The notes below the pieces were generated by a model. That model had not been told where the DNA came from and did no database searches. It saw nothing but the letters and a program-made list of their open reading frames with translations. This document shows, in pieces, positions 16,476 to 25,248 of a stretch of 64,000 bases of DNA. Position numbers and translations under genes: made by a program. The DNA lies in the NCBI GenBank assembly GCA_958437495.1, contig CAUBOH010000006.1, positions 29,966 through 93,965 on the forward strand. The letters are read 5' to 3'. This stretch comes from an uncultured Collinsella sp. (GTDB taxonomy: Bacteria; Actinomycetota; Coriobacteriia; Coriobacteriales; Coriobacteriaceae). Position 1 is the first letter of the stretch. Each line of letters opens with the position of its first letter.

Positions 16476-18155
16476 ATGGCGGAGTTTATCTACCAGATGT
16501 ATCAGGCTCGCAAGGCCCATGGCGACAAGGTAATCCTTGACGACGTGACCCTGAGCTTCTACCCCGGTGCCAAGATCGGCGTCGTAGGTCCCAACGGCAT
16601 GGGTAAGTCGACCCTGCTCAAGATCATGGCCGGTATCGAGGAGGTCTCCAACGGCGATGCCAGGCTCACCCCCGGCTACACCGTGGGCATCCTGCAGCAG
16701 GAGCCGCCGCTCGACGACGACAAGACCGTCATCGAGAACGTGCGCATGGCATTTGGCGACATGATCGCCAAGGTCGATCGATTCAATAAGATCGGCGAGG
16801 AGATGTGCGACCCGGATTGCGACATGGACGCCCTCATGGCCGAGATGGGCAAGCTCCAGGACGAGATCGATGCCGCCGATGGCTGGGATATCGATTCCAA
16901 ACTCGGCCAGGCCATGGATGCCCTGCAGCTGCCCGATTCTGACATGCCGGTCAACGTGCTTTCCGGCGGCGAGCGCCGCCGCGTGGCCCTGTGCAAGCTG
17001 CTGCTCGAGGCTCCCGACCTGCTGCTGCTCGACGAGCCCACGAATCACCTGGACGCCGAGTCGATCCTGTGGCTCGAGCACTTCCTGCACAACTACCAGG
17101 GCGCGGTGCTTGCCGTCACGCACGATCGCTACTTCCTGGATAACGTTGCCGAGTGGATCTGCGAGGTTGACCGCGGTCACCTTTATCCCTACAAGGGCAA
17201 CTACTCCACGTATCTGGAGACCAAGGCCGCGCGTATCGAGGCACAGGGCAACCGCGATGCCAAGCTCGCCAAGCGCATGGAGGCCGAGCTCGAGTGGGTG
17301 CGCAGCTCGCCCAAGGCCCGTCAGGCAAAGAACAAGGCCCGTCTGGCTCGCTACGAGGAGATGGAGGCCGAGGCCCGCGCAAGCCAGAAGCTCGACTGGA
17401 CCGACATCCGCATCCCTGTGGGACCGCGTCTGGGCAACAAGGTGCTCGAGGCCCATCATCTGCACAAGGAGTTCGATGGCCGCGTGCTCATCGATGACCT
17501 TTCGTTCACCCTGCCGCGCAACGGCATCGTGGGCGTCATCGGCCCCAACGGCGTCGGTAAGACCACGCTGTTCAAGACGATTGTGGGTCTGGAGCCGCTG
17601 ACTTCGGGCGAGCTCGAGGTGGGCGAGACCGTCAAGATTTCTTACGTCGACCAGAACCGTTCCGGTATCGACCCCGATAAGAACCTATGGGAGGTCGTCT
17701 CGGACGGCCTGGACCACATGATGGTCGGCGAGACCGAGGTTCCGAGCCGCGCGTACGTGGCGAGCTTTGGCTTTAAGGGCCAGGACCAGCAGAAGCGCGC
17801 TGGCGTACTCTCCGGTGGCGAGCGCAACCGTCTGAACTTGGCGCTTACGCTCAAGCAGGGCGGCAACCTGCTGCTCCTCGACGAGCCCACGAACGACCTC
17901 GACGTCGAGACGCTGTCCTCACTCGAAGCGGCGCTGCTCGAGTTCCCGGGCTGCTCGGTGGTCATTAGCCACGACCGTATGTTCCTGGACCGCGTCGCCA
18001 CGCACATTCTGGCGTGGGAGGGCACCGACGAGAACCCGGGCAACTGGTATTGGTTCGAGGGCAACTTCGAGGCCTATCAGGCCAACCGTATCGAGCGCCT
18101 GGGTGAGGACGCAGCCCAGCCGCATCGTATTCACCGCAAGCTCACGCGCGACTAG
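16476..18155 (+). CDS. ettA: ABC-F protein EttA, energy-dependent translational throttle
   Basis: A 559-residue soluble protein with two ABC domains and no membrane part; E. coli EttA is about 555. Walker A GPNGMGKST and GPNGVGKTT; signatures LSGGERRRVAL and LSGGERNRLNL; Walker B LLLLDEPTNHLD and LLLLDEPTNDLD. Between them is the Y-box-type linker (KNKARLARYEEMEAEARASQKLDWTDI) that touches P-tRNA in the ribosomal E site. EttA gates entry into elongation according to ATP/ADP ratio. It begins MAEFIYQMYQARKAHGDK, very close to the family. AGAAAGGAT lies upstream of the ATG. Confidence 0.95.
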   Translation: MAEFIYQMYQARKAHGDKVILDDVTLSFYPGAKIGVVGPNGMGKSTLLKIMAGIEEVSNGDARLTPGYTVGILQQEPPLDDDKTVIENVRMAFGDMIAKVDRFNKIGEEMCDPDCDMDALMAEMGKLQDEIDAADGWDIDSKLGQAMDALQLPDSDMPVNVLSGGERRRVALCKLLLEAPDLLLLDEPTNHLDAESILWLEHFLHNYQGAVLAVTHDRYFLDNVAEWICEVDRGHLYPYKGNYSTYLETKAARIEAQGNRDAKLAKRMEAELEWVRSSPKARQAKNKARLARYEEMEAEARASQKLDWTDIRIPVGPRLGNKVLEAHHLHKEFDGRVLIDDLSFTLPRNGIVGVIGPNGVGKTTLFKTIVGLEPLTSGELEVGETVKISYVDQNRSGIDPDKNLWEVVSDGLDHMMVGETEVPSRAYVASFGFKGQDQQKRAGVLSGGERNRLNLALTLKQGGNLLLLDEPTNDLDVETLSSLEAALLEFPGCSVVISHDRMFLDRVATHILAWEGTDENPGNWYWFEGNFEAYQANRIERLGEDAAQPHRIHRKLTRD

Positions 18156-18182
18156 TCGAGTTCGGATGACCTAACGAAAAAG

Positions 18183-18216
18183 GGACGATAACCTTGAGGG
18201 TTATCGTCCTTTTTTG
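18183..18216 (+). terminator. ettA terminator
   Basis: GGACGATAACC / GGTTATCGTCC, 11-bp perfect stem, 5-nt loop, then seven T. Its T-tract abuts the stop of the converging gene. Confidence 0.93.
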
Positions 18217-19434
18217 TTACTTGGTAGAAGGCTCGACTTTATCGATGGTCCAGGCGGCTCCGAGGCCGCCGGTGGTGTTGCGGCGGATGCGTACGGTGAC
18301 CTCGCGGCGCTCACCGGCCTGCGTGTAGCGCAGGGGGAAGCTCGCTCGGTTGCGTGCAGCGTCGATGGTGCCGCGCTCGCGGGCGATCCAGTAGTACTCG
18401 CCGACGATACCGAGCGTGTCGGCGCCGTAGGGGAGATAGGTCGACAGCTGGTGTAGCAACGGACCGGGGCAGAAGACCTCGATTGTGAAATCGACGGGGA
18501 AGTCCTCGGGGATGGCCGGTGCTGCGGGTGCGGGGGCCGGTACTGCAACAGGGGCCGGAGCCGGTGCCGGTGCGGGAATTTGGTCGCAAGCAGCGGCGGG
18601 CACGGATTCGATGACGGGTGCGGGCTCCGGCGTCGCTTCCGGCTTGATCGCGGAATCTGCGGACTTCACGGTGACGGGCGCGTCTGCAGCTGCGGTTTCA
18701 GCCTCAACCTGCATCGCGTTCTCATTCTCGACGTTCGACTTTGCCTCGATGGGCGTGGATGCCATGGTGGTGATACCGGCATTGGCGTTTTCGGGGTCAT
18801 AGACGACCGTAAGCGAGATGGCAGGCTGCGGCGTCTCGGGTTCCGGCGTCTCGGGTTGGTTGGCGGCTTCTGCGGTTGTCGACATGGGAGCCTCGTTGAA
18901 CTCCGCAGTGGCTTCCTGCTCTGATATGACTTTGGGATCGGTCGTGGCGGCGATTTCGGTTTCGGCTTCTGCTGCTACCTCAATAGCGACTTCGATCTCT
19001 GGCTCGGGCTCGGGTTCCGGCGCGGCTTCAACCATGGCTTCGGGCTCGGGACGCTTAACGTGCTTGGGACGTACGGCCTTGAGGTCCTTCTCGCCGCGCT
19101 TTTTCTTTTTGTAGGACTGCTTGGCTCCCTTGGCTGCCTTGGGCTTGTCCTCGCCCTTGGCCAGGGCGGCATCCCAGGCCTCGTTGGCGATGACGGTGGC
19201 ATACAGGCGACCGCCCTTAAAGACGGTCAGCTTAATGCAGTCGTCGAGCTCCTCGAGCAGCTCGCGCGTGGACTCGAAGCCCAGGTCATAAGCGGCCATG
19301 TCGCCGGCGGCGAGCGCCTCCTCGACCTGCGTCATAAACGTTTGCTTGCCGCATCCGATTGCATCGCGCAGCAGGCGATACAGATAGATGTGGTTGCCCA
19401 GTGAGAGCGTGGGCCTAACTATTGTCTTGCTCAT
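18217..19434 (-). CDS. Hypothetical protein with a Glu/Ala/Pro-rich linker
   Basis: 405 residues from the ATG at 19434 (SD GAGGAG just upstream). Three parts: an N-terminal globular domain (about 1-90, LSLGNHIYLYRLLRDAIGCGKQTFMTQVEEAL...), a basic then acidic low-complexity stretch (about 95-310, rich in E, A, P and K), and a C-terminal domain of about 100 residues (VDFTIEVFCPGPLLHQLSTYLPYG...WTIDKVEP). No signal peptide. The N-terminal part could be a small winged-helix-like nucleic-acid-binding domain, but I do not recognise the family. Function unknown. Confidence 0.7.
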   Translation of the reverse strand: MSKTIVRPTLSLGNHIYLYRLLRDAIGCGKQTFMTQVEEALAAGDMAAYDLGFESTRELLEELDDCIKLTVFKGGRLYATVIANEAWDAALAKGEDKPKAAKGAKQSYKKKKRGEKDLKAVRPKHVKRPEPEAMVEAAPEPEPEPEIEVAIEVAAEAETEIAATTDPKVISEQEATAEFNEAPMSTTAEAANQPETPEPETPQPAISLTVVYDPENANAGITTMASTPIEAKSNVENENAMQVEAETAAADAPVTVKSADSAIKPEATPEPAPVIESVPAAACDQIPAPAPAPAPVAVPAPAPAAPAIPEDFPVDFTIEVFCPGPLLHQLSTYLPYGADTLGIVGEYYWIARERGTIDAARNRASFPLRYTQAGERREVTVRIRRNTTGGLGAAWTIDKVEPSTK

Positions 19435-19505
19435 GGCAAATCTCCTCTTTACACACCAAAGCATCTTACCATCGCACGGGGCGTGCTACCTCGGCGCCCA
19501 AGGCA

Positions 19506-19537
19506 AACGGGCGCGACCGTTGCCGGTTCGCGCCCGT
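19506..19537 (-). terminator. Terminator of the membrane-protein gene at 19573
   Basis: AACGGGCGCGA..CG / CGGTTCGCGCCCGTT stem with a short loop, placed 36 bp after the minus-strand gene. Confidence 0.65.
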
Positions 19538-19572
19538 TATACAGGTCGGTTCTCTATGAGAGGCAAACGTGC

Positions 19573-20517
19573 CTAGTTGCCCGATGCCGTGCCTTGGCTC
19601 GAGCTGTCAGATGCCGTGCCGGACGCGGTTCCACTCGAGCTGTTGGTGTTGCTGTTGTCGGTAGATCCCGTACTCGATGTATTGCCGTTCGTCTGGTCGC
19701 CCGTGCTCGTTTGAGAGCCGTCAGTCGTTTGGCTTGAGTCGGTCGTGCCGGATTGCGTGCCGCTGTTGGCCGTAGAGGAATCGACGCCCTGCGATTGATC
19801 AGGGGTGTTCGAGGACGAGTCGGCGGATGCGGGGGTGCCCTGCGGGTCGTCCTGCTGGCTTTGTGATTGACCGGAGCTGTCCGCGTCGTGCTCGGTCGTG
19901 CGCGACGAAAGGATTGGCTCGGGTCGCTCGCCCAGACCCTCACCGGCGGTGGTGATAAGGATGGCACCGGTGCAGGCGATGACCGCGACGATGGCAATGG
20001 CGATTGAGAAGACGATGACCTTCTTTTGCGTCTGGCTGCGCTCTGCCGCCGCCTTGGCGCGCAGGCTGTTGGGGGCGACGCGCGCCGTGGTCGCGCGCCC
20101 CGCAATCTGGCGCATCTCCTGCGTAGTCGCGGCGCCGCCCAGGTGCTCCTCGGCATTAAACTCAACGGGCTCATAGGCGCCGGCAGGGTAGTCGACAGCG
20201 GCATGCGTGCCCTTGATTGCTTTGGCGCTGGCAGAGATAAAGTGGCGGTAGACCTGCGAGGACACAACGGTGATGACCGAGCTCACGGCGGCACCAATTA
20301 CTGAACCAGCGATACCAATCTTGGAGGCAAGCGCGACGCTCGTGGCGGCGGCTGCGGCGCCGGCGATGATCTGGGGAATGGAAATGTCGTCGAACAGGCC
20401 CTTTTTGGGCGCGATGGCCATGGTCTGTCCGATGGAATGGTTTTCGTGAACGCCGTTGTTGAGCGCGGCCGGTGTCATGACGCGCGTGCGCGGTGCGTCG
20501 GTGTACTTGGTTGTCAT
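19573..20517 (-). CDS. Membrane protein with long Ser/Thr-rich tail
   Basis: 314 residues; ATG 20517. A cytoplasmic N-terminus and an Ala/Gly/Val-rich hydrophobic region (about 45-95) are followed by a linker and a clear transmembrane helix (VIVFSIAIAIVAVIACTGAILI, about 180-200). The last 110 residues are almost only S, T, G, Q, N and D. Such a disordered tail on the outer side suggests a wall-spanning or surface-exposed region. No catalytic motif and no known family recognised. Confidence 0.65.
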   Translation of the reverse strand: MTTKYTDAPRTRVMTPAALNNGVHENHSIGQTMAIAPKKGLFDDISIPQIIAGAAAAATSVALASKIGIAGSVIGAAVSSVITVVSSQVYRHFISASAKAIKGTHAAVDYPAGAYEPVEFNAEEHLGGAATTQEMRQIAGRATTARVAPNSLRAKAAAERSQTQKKVIVFSIAIAIVAVIACTGAILITTAGEGLGERPEPILSSRTTEHDADSSGQSQSQQDDPQGTPASADSSSNTPDQSQGVDSSTANSGTQSGTTDSSQTTDGSQTSTGDQTNGNTSSTGSTDNSNTNSSSGTASGTASDSSSQGTASGN

Positions 20518-20666
20518 ACGGGGTCCTCCCGGTGTAAATCTGCTTCGTTTCGTGTAGCCATCAGGGTACCCACCAGATGTGAATCGTACGTGACATTTAA
20601 CAGATACCATCAACTCATCAATAGCTCACCAAGTTGGTGGGATGCGGTTGCACCCGGCGGTTGAAC

Positions 20667-20672
20667 TACAAT
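20667..20672 (+). promoter_or_regulatory. -10 element of nadE
   Basis: TACAAT, about 49 bp before the ATG; no good -35 at standard spacing. Confidence 0.4.
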
Positions 20673-20720
20673 AGGGCTTGCAAATTGTTGTGAATGGCGT
20701 CTACGCACGGGAGCATTCTT

Positions 20721-22700
20721 ATGAATCTTCACCTTTCTCAGTCTGATGGCTTTTTGCGTGTGGCGGCGGCGTCGCCGCAGATTCGCGTTGCCGATGTCGA
20801 GGGCAATGCCGAGGTTGCGCTGGCGGCTGTTCGCGATGCTGCTGAGCGCGGCGTTCGTGCGTTGGTGTTGCCCGAGCTTAATCTGACTGGCTATACCGCG
20901 GCCGATCTGTTCCATAACCGCACGCTGCTGCATGCCTGCGAGGCAGCGCTCGAGTATATCCTCGATGAAACCCGCGAGCTGCCGATTGTCTTTACCGTCG
21001 GTCTTCCCGTTGCGGTTGCCGAGAATATCTACAACTGCGCCGCCGTGTGCTGCGCGGGCGAGCTTTTGGGCCTCACGGCCAAGAAGTATCTGCCCAACTA
21101 TGGCGAGTTCTATGAGCGCCGTTGGTTTGCTCCGGCGCCTGCGGATCCCGTGTGGGTTGAATTCGCCGGTCAGGGTCCGGTCCCGCTGGGCTCGGGTCTT
21201 ATCTACCGTTGCTGTGATGAGGGCGCTGAGGACCTGGTGCTGGGCGTTGAGGTCTGTGAGGACCTGTGGGTGCCGGCGCCCCCTTCGACCGAGATGGCGC
21301 TTGCCGGCGCGACGGTGATCCTCAACCCGTCGGCCTCGGACGAGATCATCGGCAAGGCGGATTACCGCCGCAGCCTTATCTCTAACCAAAGCGCGCGCCT
21401 GTACTGCGCCTATGCCTACGCGGATGCGAGTGAGGGCGAGTCCACGACCGACATGGTCTTTGCGGGGGAGAACCTCGTCTACGAAAACGGCTCCAAGCTC
21501 GCCGCGACCAAACTGCTTACCTGCGATATGGCCGTCGCCGACGTTGACCTTGACCGCCTGGTTGCCGAGCGCCGCCGCTCGACGACCTGGACACGCCCGG
21601 GTGATGCGCCGGAGGCGACAACCGTTGAGTTTTCGTTTGAGGGCGTACTGGCAGACGAGCCTGTCCTGCGCAACGCCTGCGACATCGACCGTGTCTTCCC
21701 CCGCGCGCCCTTTGTTCCGGCCGACCATGGTGACCTGGCCGAGCGTTGCGAGACCATCCTCGACCTGCAGACCGCCGGCCTCAAGACCCGCCTTGCCCAT
21801 ACGGGCACCAAGGCTGCAGTCATTGGTCTTTCGGGCGGCCTGGATTCCACGCTGGCGCTACTCGTGACCGTGCGTGCCTTCGATGCTCTGGGACTGCCGC
21901 GCACGGGTATCACTGCCGTGTCCATGCCCGGCTTTGGCACGACGCATCGCACTAAGTCCAACGCCGAGTCGCTCGCGCGCGACCTGGGCGTGAGCTTCCG
22001 CGAGGTTTCGATTCACGCGGCCGTGGAGCAGCACTTCAAGGATATCGAGCATGACCCTGCTGTGCAGGACGTGACCTACGAGAACAGCCAGGCTCGCGAG
22101 CGCACGCAGATTCTGATGGATCTGGCCAACCAGGCTGGCGGTTTTGTCATCGGCACGGGCGACCTGTCGGAGCTGGCGCTCGGCTGGGCTACCTATAACG
22201 GCGACCACATGAGCATGTATGCCGTCAATGCGAGCGTGCCCAAGACACTCGTGCGTCATCTGGTGCGTTATGCGGCCGATGTCTTTGGCGGGCGTATTGC
22301 CGAGGTCTTGCTCGACATCCTCGATACGCCGGTGTCCCCCGAGCTTCTGCCGCCCACGGGCGACGGCGAGATTGCGCAGAAGACCGAGGATTTGGTGGGG
22401 CCGTACGAGCTGCACGATTACTTCCTCTATTACCTGCTGCGTTTTGGCTTTGAGCCGGGCAAGATCTACCGCATGGCGCTCAAGAGCTTCGAGGGCGTCT
22501 ACGACGCCAAGACCGTCCACGCATGGTTGCGTACGTTCTATCGTCGCTTCTTTGCCCAGCAGTTTAAGCGCAGCTGCCTGCCCGACGGTCCCAAGGTGGG
22601 TTCGGTGACGCTCAGCCCACGCGGCGATTGGCGTATGCCGAGTGACGCCAGCTCGCGACTGTGGCTTGCGCAGATCGACGCGCTTAATGCAATTGACTAA
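20721..22700 (+). CDS. nadE: Glutamine-dependent NAD+ synthetase
   Basis: Final step of NAD synthesis: amidates nicotinate adenine dinucleotide with ammonia from glutamine. 659 residues in two domains. The N-terminal nitrilase-type glutaminase has the triad Glu (LPELNLTGYTAADLF), Lys (TAKKYLPNYGEFYE) and Cys (EVCEDLWVP). The C-terminal N-type ATP pyrophosphatase has the P-loop SGGLDSTLAL, then GTGDLSELALGWATYNGDHMSMY. The length fits the long glutaminase-fused form of actinobacteria. ATG 20721 has GGGAG upstream. Confidence 0.95.
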   Translation: MNLHLSQSDGFLRVAAASPQIRVADVEGNAEVALAAVRDAAERGVRALVLPELNLTGYTAADLFHNRTLLHACEAALEYILDETRELPIVFTVGLPVAVAENIYNCAAVCCAGELLGLTAKKYLPNYGEFYERRWFAPAPADPVWVEFAGQGPVPLGSGLIYRCCDEGAEDLVLGVEVCEDLWVPAPPSTEMALAGATVILNPSASDEIIGKADYRRSLISNQSARLYCAYAYADASEGESTTDMVFAGENLVYENGSKLAATKLLTCDMAVADVDLDRLVAERRRSTTWTRPGDAPEATTVEFSFEGVLADEPVLRNACDIDRVFPRAPFVPADHGDLAERCETILDLQTAGLKTRLAHTGTKAAVIGLSGGLDSTLALLVTVRAFDALGLPRTGITAVSMPGFGTTHRTKSNAESLARDLGVSFREVSIHAAVEQHFKDIEHDPAVQDVTYENSQARERTQILMDLANQAGGFVIGTGDLSELALGWATYNGDHMSMYAVNASVPKTLVRHLVRYAADVFGGRIAEVLLDILDTPVSPELLPPTGDGEIAQKTEDLVGPYELHDYFLYYLLRFGFEPGKIYRMALKSFEGVYDAKTVHAWLRTFYRRFFAQQFKRSCLPDGPKVGSVTLSPRGDWRMPSDASSRLWLAQIDALNAID

Positions 22701-22719
22701 GGTTGGCTAAATTGAACCA

Positions 22720-22766
22720 ATACGGGGGTTGCAAGCGTTACACTTTTGCAATCTGATGGCCCGTAT
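22720..22766. promoter_or_regulatory. Nested palindromes upstream of the aminotransferase
   Basis: ATACGGG (22720-22726) and CCCGTAT (22760-22766) enclose TTGCAA (22729-22734) and TTGCAA (22746-22751), each pair self-complementary. Candidate operator. Confidence 0.35.
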
Positions 22767-22768
22767 CG

Positions 22769-22799
22769 CGCGGCGCTCTTGTCGGAGCGCCGCGTTTTT
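22769..22799 (+). terminator. Hairpin and T-run between nadE and the aminotransferase
   Basis: CGCGGCGCTC / GAGCGCCGCG 10-bp stem, then TTTTT. It lies only 20 bp before the next ATG, so any promoter between 22701 and 22768 would make it a leader attenuator. Confidence 0.8.
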
Positions 22800-22818
22800 C
22801 ATATCGAAAGGTGGCACC

Positions 22819-23982
22819 ATGCAGGCATCGCAGCGTCTCGATCGCTTTGGCGCGGAGGTCTTCGCCTCGCTCAACAACAAGCTTCTCGCGCTGAAGGCTC
22901 AAGGCAAGACCATTTACAACATGAGCGTGGGCACGCCCGACTTTAAGCCGTACGACCACGTGGTCGAGGCGCTCACGCAAGCAGCCCAAGATCCCGAGAT
23001 GTGGAAGTATGCCCTGCGCGACCTGCCCGAACTCAAGCAAGCCGTGTGCGATTACTATGAGCGTCGCTTTGGCGTTTCGGGCATTACACCGTCCATGGTG
23101 CAGTCGTGCAACGGCACGCAGGAGGGCGTGGGCCATTTGGGCCTGGCCCTGCTCGATCCGGGCGACACCATTTTGGTTCCCGATCCGTGCTACCCGGTCT
23201 TTGAGGCGGGCGCCAAGATCGCCGATGCCAAGCTCGAGTACTATCCGTTGGTTGCCGAGCATAATTACCTGCCCTATGTGGCGGGCATCGATCCCGAGGT
23301 AGCCGATCGTGCCAAGTACATGATCGTGTCGTTGCCCGCCAACCCGGTGGGCTCGGTGGGCACCCCCGAGGTCTACGAGGAGATCATCGCTTTCGCCCGC
23401 GAGCACGACCTGCTCATCGTCCATGACAACGCGTACTCCGACATCGTGTTCGACGGCGAGCCGGGCGGCAGCTTCTTGCAGTATCCCGGCGCGCTTGAGG
23501 TGGGCGTGGAGTTCTTCTCGCTCTCCAAGTCGTTTAACGTCACCGGTGCGCGTATCGGCTTTTTGGTCGGCCGCGAGGACGTGGTCTCTGCCTTTGCCAA
23601 GCTGCGCGGCCAGATCGACTTTGGCATGTTCTTCCCGATCCAGAAGGCTGCCATCGCCTGCCTGAACGGTCCGCGCGATGAGGTCGAGGCGCAGCGTCTG
23701 AAGTACCAGGAGCGCCGCGATGCCCTGTGCGACGGTCTCGAGGGCCTGGGCTGGGAGCGTCCCAACGCGCATGGCTCTATGTTTGTGTGGGCCAAGCTTC
23801 CCGGTGGTCGCACCGATTCCATGGCGTTTTGCGAGGAGCTCATGGAGAAGGCCGGCGTTGTGGTGACGCCGGGCGCGAGCTTTGGTCCTTCGGGTGAGGG
23901 GCACGTGCGCATGGCGCTGGTCCTGCCGCCCGATCAGATCGCTTTGGCTGTCGAGGCCATTCGCGAGGCGGGCCTGTATTAG
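22819..23982 (+). CDS. PLP-dependent class I/II aminotransferase
   Basis: 387 residues, fold type I. SLSKSFNVTGARIGF contains the PLP lysine, PANPVGSVG and HDNAYSDIVFDG the cofactor and substrate contacts, and GPSGEGHVRMAL the carboxylate-binding Arg. It resembles LL-diaminopimelate and N-acetyl-diaminopimelate aminotransferases (PatA-like). Since this genome has the acetylase-type dapH and a candidate deacetylase (27.7-33.1 kb), it is a reasonable candidate for the missing transaminase step. Aspartate or aromatic specificity is equally possible from sequence alone. SD AAAGGTGG precedes the ATG at 22819. Confidence 0.85.
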   Translation: MQASQRLDRFGAEVFASLNNKLLALKAQGKTIYNMSVGTPDFKPYDHVVEALTQAAQDPEMWKYALRDLPELKQAVCDYYERRFGVSGITPSMVQSCNGTQEGVGHLGLALLDPGDTILVPDPCYPVFEAGAKIADAKLEYYPLVAEHNYLPYVAGIDPEVADRAKYMIVSLPANPVGSVGTPEVYEEIIAFAREHDLLIVHDNAYSDIVFDGEPGGSFLQYPGALEVGVEFFSLSKSFNVTGARIGFLVGREDVVSAFAKLRGQIDFGMFFPIQKAAIACLNGPRDEVEAQRLKYQERRDALCDGLEGLGWERPNAHGSMFVWAKLPGGRTDSMAFCEELMEKAGVVVTPGASFGPSGEGHVRMALVLPPDQIALAVEAIREAGLY

Positions 23983-24127
23983 AAAGGTATTTCGGCTCGT
24001 CAATAGCTCGAAACCGATTTCGTGCAGTTATTTTACGAATCCTGCAAATAATTTCGGTAAACGGTCGATTTTTGGCTGCGAATAGGAGCATAATCAAAGT
24101 CCCGATTGGATGTATTGGGATTACGGC

Positions 24128-24160
24128 AAGCCGCTCGGGTCGTTCCCGGGCGGCTTGTTT
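24128..24160 (+). terminator. Hairpin in the ldh upstream region
   Basis: AAGCCGCTCGGG / CCCGGGCGGCTT stem (one G-U) with a short loop, then TTGTTTG. It lies 146 bp after the aminotransferase stop and 24 bp before ldh. A CATAAT element at about 24090 upstream would place it inside the ldh leader. Confidence 0.6.
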
Positions 24161-24183
24161 GTGGAGAGAGATGGGAGTTTCTA

Positions 24184-25134
24184 ATGGTTAACGAGAAGAA
24201 GGTCGCTATTGTCGGCTGCGGTTTCGTCGGTTCGTCTTCGGCGTTCGCGCTGATGCAGAGTGGTCTGTTCTCCGAGATGGTCCTCATCGACGTGGACAAG
24301 AACCGCGCCGAGGGCGAGGCTCTGGATATCGCGCACGGCATGACGTTTGCCGAGCCGATGAAGATCTACGCTGGCGATTATTCCGATGTCGCCGACGCCG
24401 CCATGATCGTCGTCACCGCTGGTGCTGCCCAGAAGCCCGGTGAGACCCGCCTGGACCTGGTCAACAAGAACGTCAACATCTTTAAGTCCATTATCCCCGA
24501 GATTAAGAAGTCCGGCTTCGACGGCATCCTGCTCATCGTCTCCAACCCGGTCGATGTTCTGACCTACGCCGCCATCAAGATGTCCGGCCTGCCCGAGGGC
24601 CACGTCATCGGTTCCGGCACCGTGCTCGACACTGGCCGTCTGCAGCAGATGCTTGGTGCCCACGTTGAGGTTGACCCGCGCGATGTCCAGGCCTATGTCA
24701 TGGGCGAGCACGGCGACTCCGAGTTTGTCGCTTGGTCCAGCGCTCAGGTTGCCGGCGTTCCGCTGAACACCTTCTGTGAGCTTCACGGCCACCTGGAGCA
24801 CGAGGCCGCCGAGAAGCGTATCGCCGAGGACGTCAAGAACTCCGCCTACACCATCATCGAGAAGAAGCACGCCACCTACTATGGCGTCGCCATGGCCGTC
24901 AAGCGCATCTGCACTGCTGTCATGCGTGACGAGCAGACCGTTCTGCCCGTTTCCTCGCTCATGGTGGGCGAGTACGGCCTGTCCGATCTTGCCATCTCCA
25001 TGCCGACCGTCGTTGGCCGCGACGGCGTTGTCTGCCGCGTCCCCGTGCCGCTGAACGATGACGAGCAGCGTGAGCTCACCGCCTCCGCCAAGGCCCTCAA
25101 GGACATCATCGACAGCGTCGACTTCTCCTGCTAA
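24184..25134 (+). CDS. ldh: L-lactate dehydrogenase
   Basis: Reduces pyruvate to L-lactate with NADH, regenerating NAD+ in fermentation. 316 residues. NAD-binding IVGCGFVGSSSAFALM; the specificity loop AAQKPGETRLDLV has Gln where malate dehydrogenases have Arg, favouring lactate. Substrate Arg in GTVLDTGRL, catalytic His in GEHGDSEF. Codon use is strongly biased, as in a highly expressed gene. A hairpin precedes the start. Confidence 0.93.
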   Translation: MVNEKKVAIVGCGFVGSSSAFALMQSGLFSEMVLIDVDKNRAEGEALDIAHGMTFAEPMKIYAGDYSDVADAAMIVVTAGAAQKPGETRLDLVNKNVNIFKSIIPEIKKSGFDGILLIVSNPVDVLTYAAIKMSGLPEGHVIGSGTVLDTGRLQQMLGAHVEVDPRDVQAYVMGEHGDSEFVAWSSAQVAGVPLNTFCELHGHLEHEAAEKRIAEDVKNSAYTIIEKKHATYYGVAMAVKRICTAVMRDEQTVLPVSSLMVGEYGLSDLAISMPTVVGRDGVVCRVPVPLNDDEQRELTASAKALKDIIDSVDFSC

Positions 25135-25158
25135 ATCAAGCTCGTTAGAGCGAATAGC

Positions 25159-25201
25159 TACAATTAAGGCGTCCGAGCCCATACGGCCCGGGCGCCTTTT
25201 T
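25159..25201 (+). terminator. ldh terminator preceded by a -10-like element
   Basis: AGGCGTCCGAGCC / GGCCCGGGCGCCT stem (25167-25197), then TTTT. TACAAT at 25159-25164 lies just upstream, so it may also be the leader of the next gene. Confidence 0.75.
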
Positions 25202-25230
25202 GGTGCAAAGTAACCTGACCCCAATGCGCC
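25201..25230 (+). repeat. Direct repeat, left copy
   Basis: Starts TGGTGCAAAG and continues AACCTG.CCCC.ATGC. A near-identical copy is at 26414-26443, so the two flank the DUF2974 gene. Confidence 0.65.
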
Positions 25231-25248
25231 ATAGTTGATGGGAGGGCC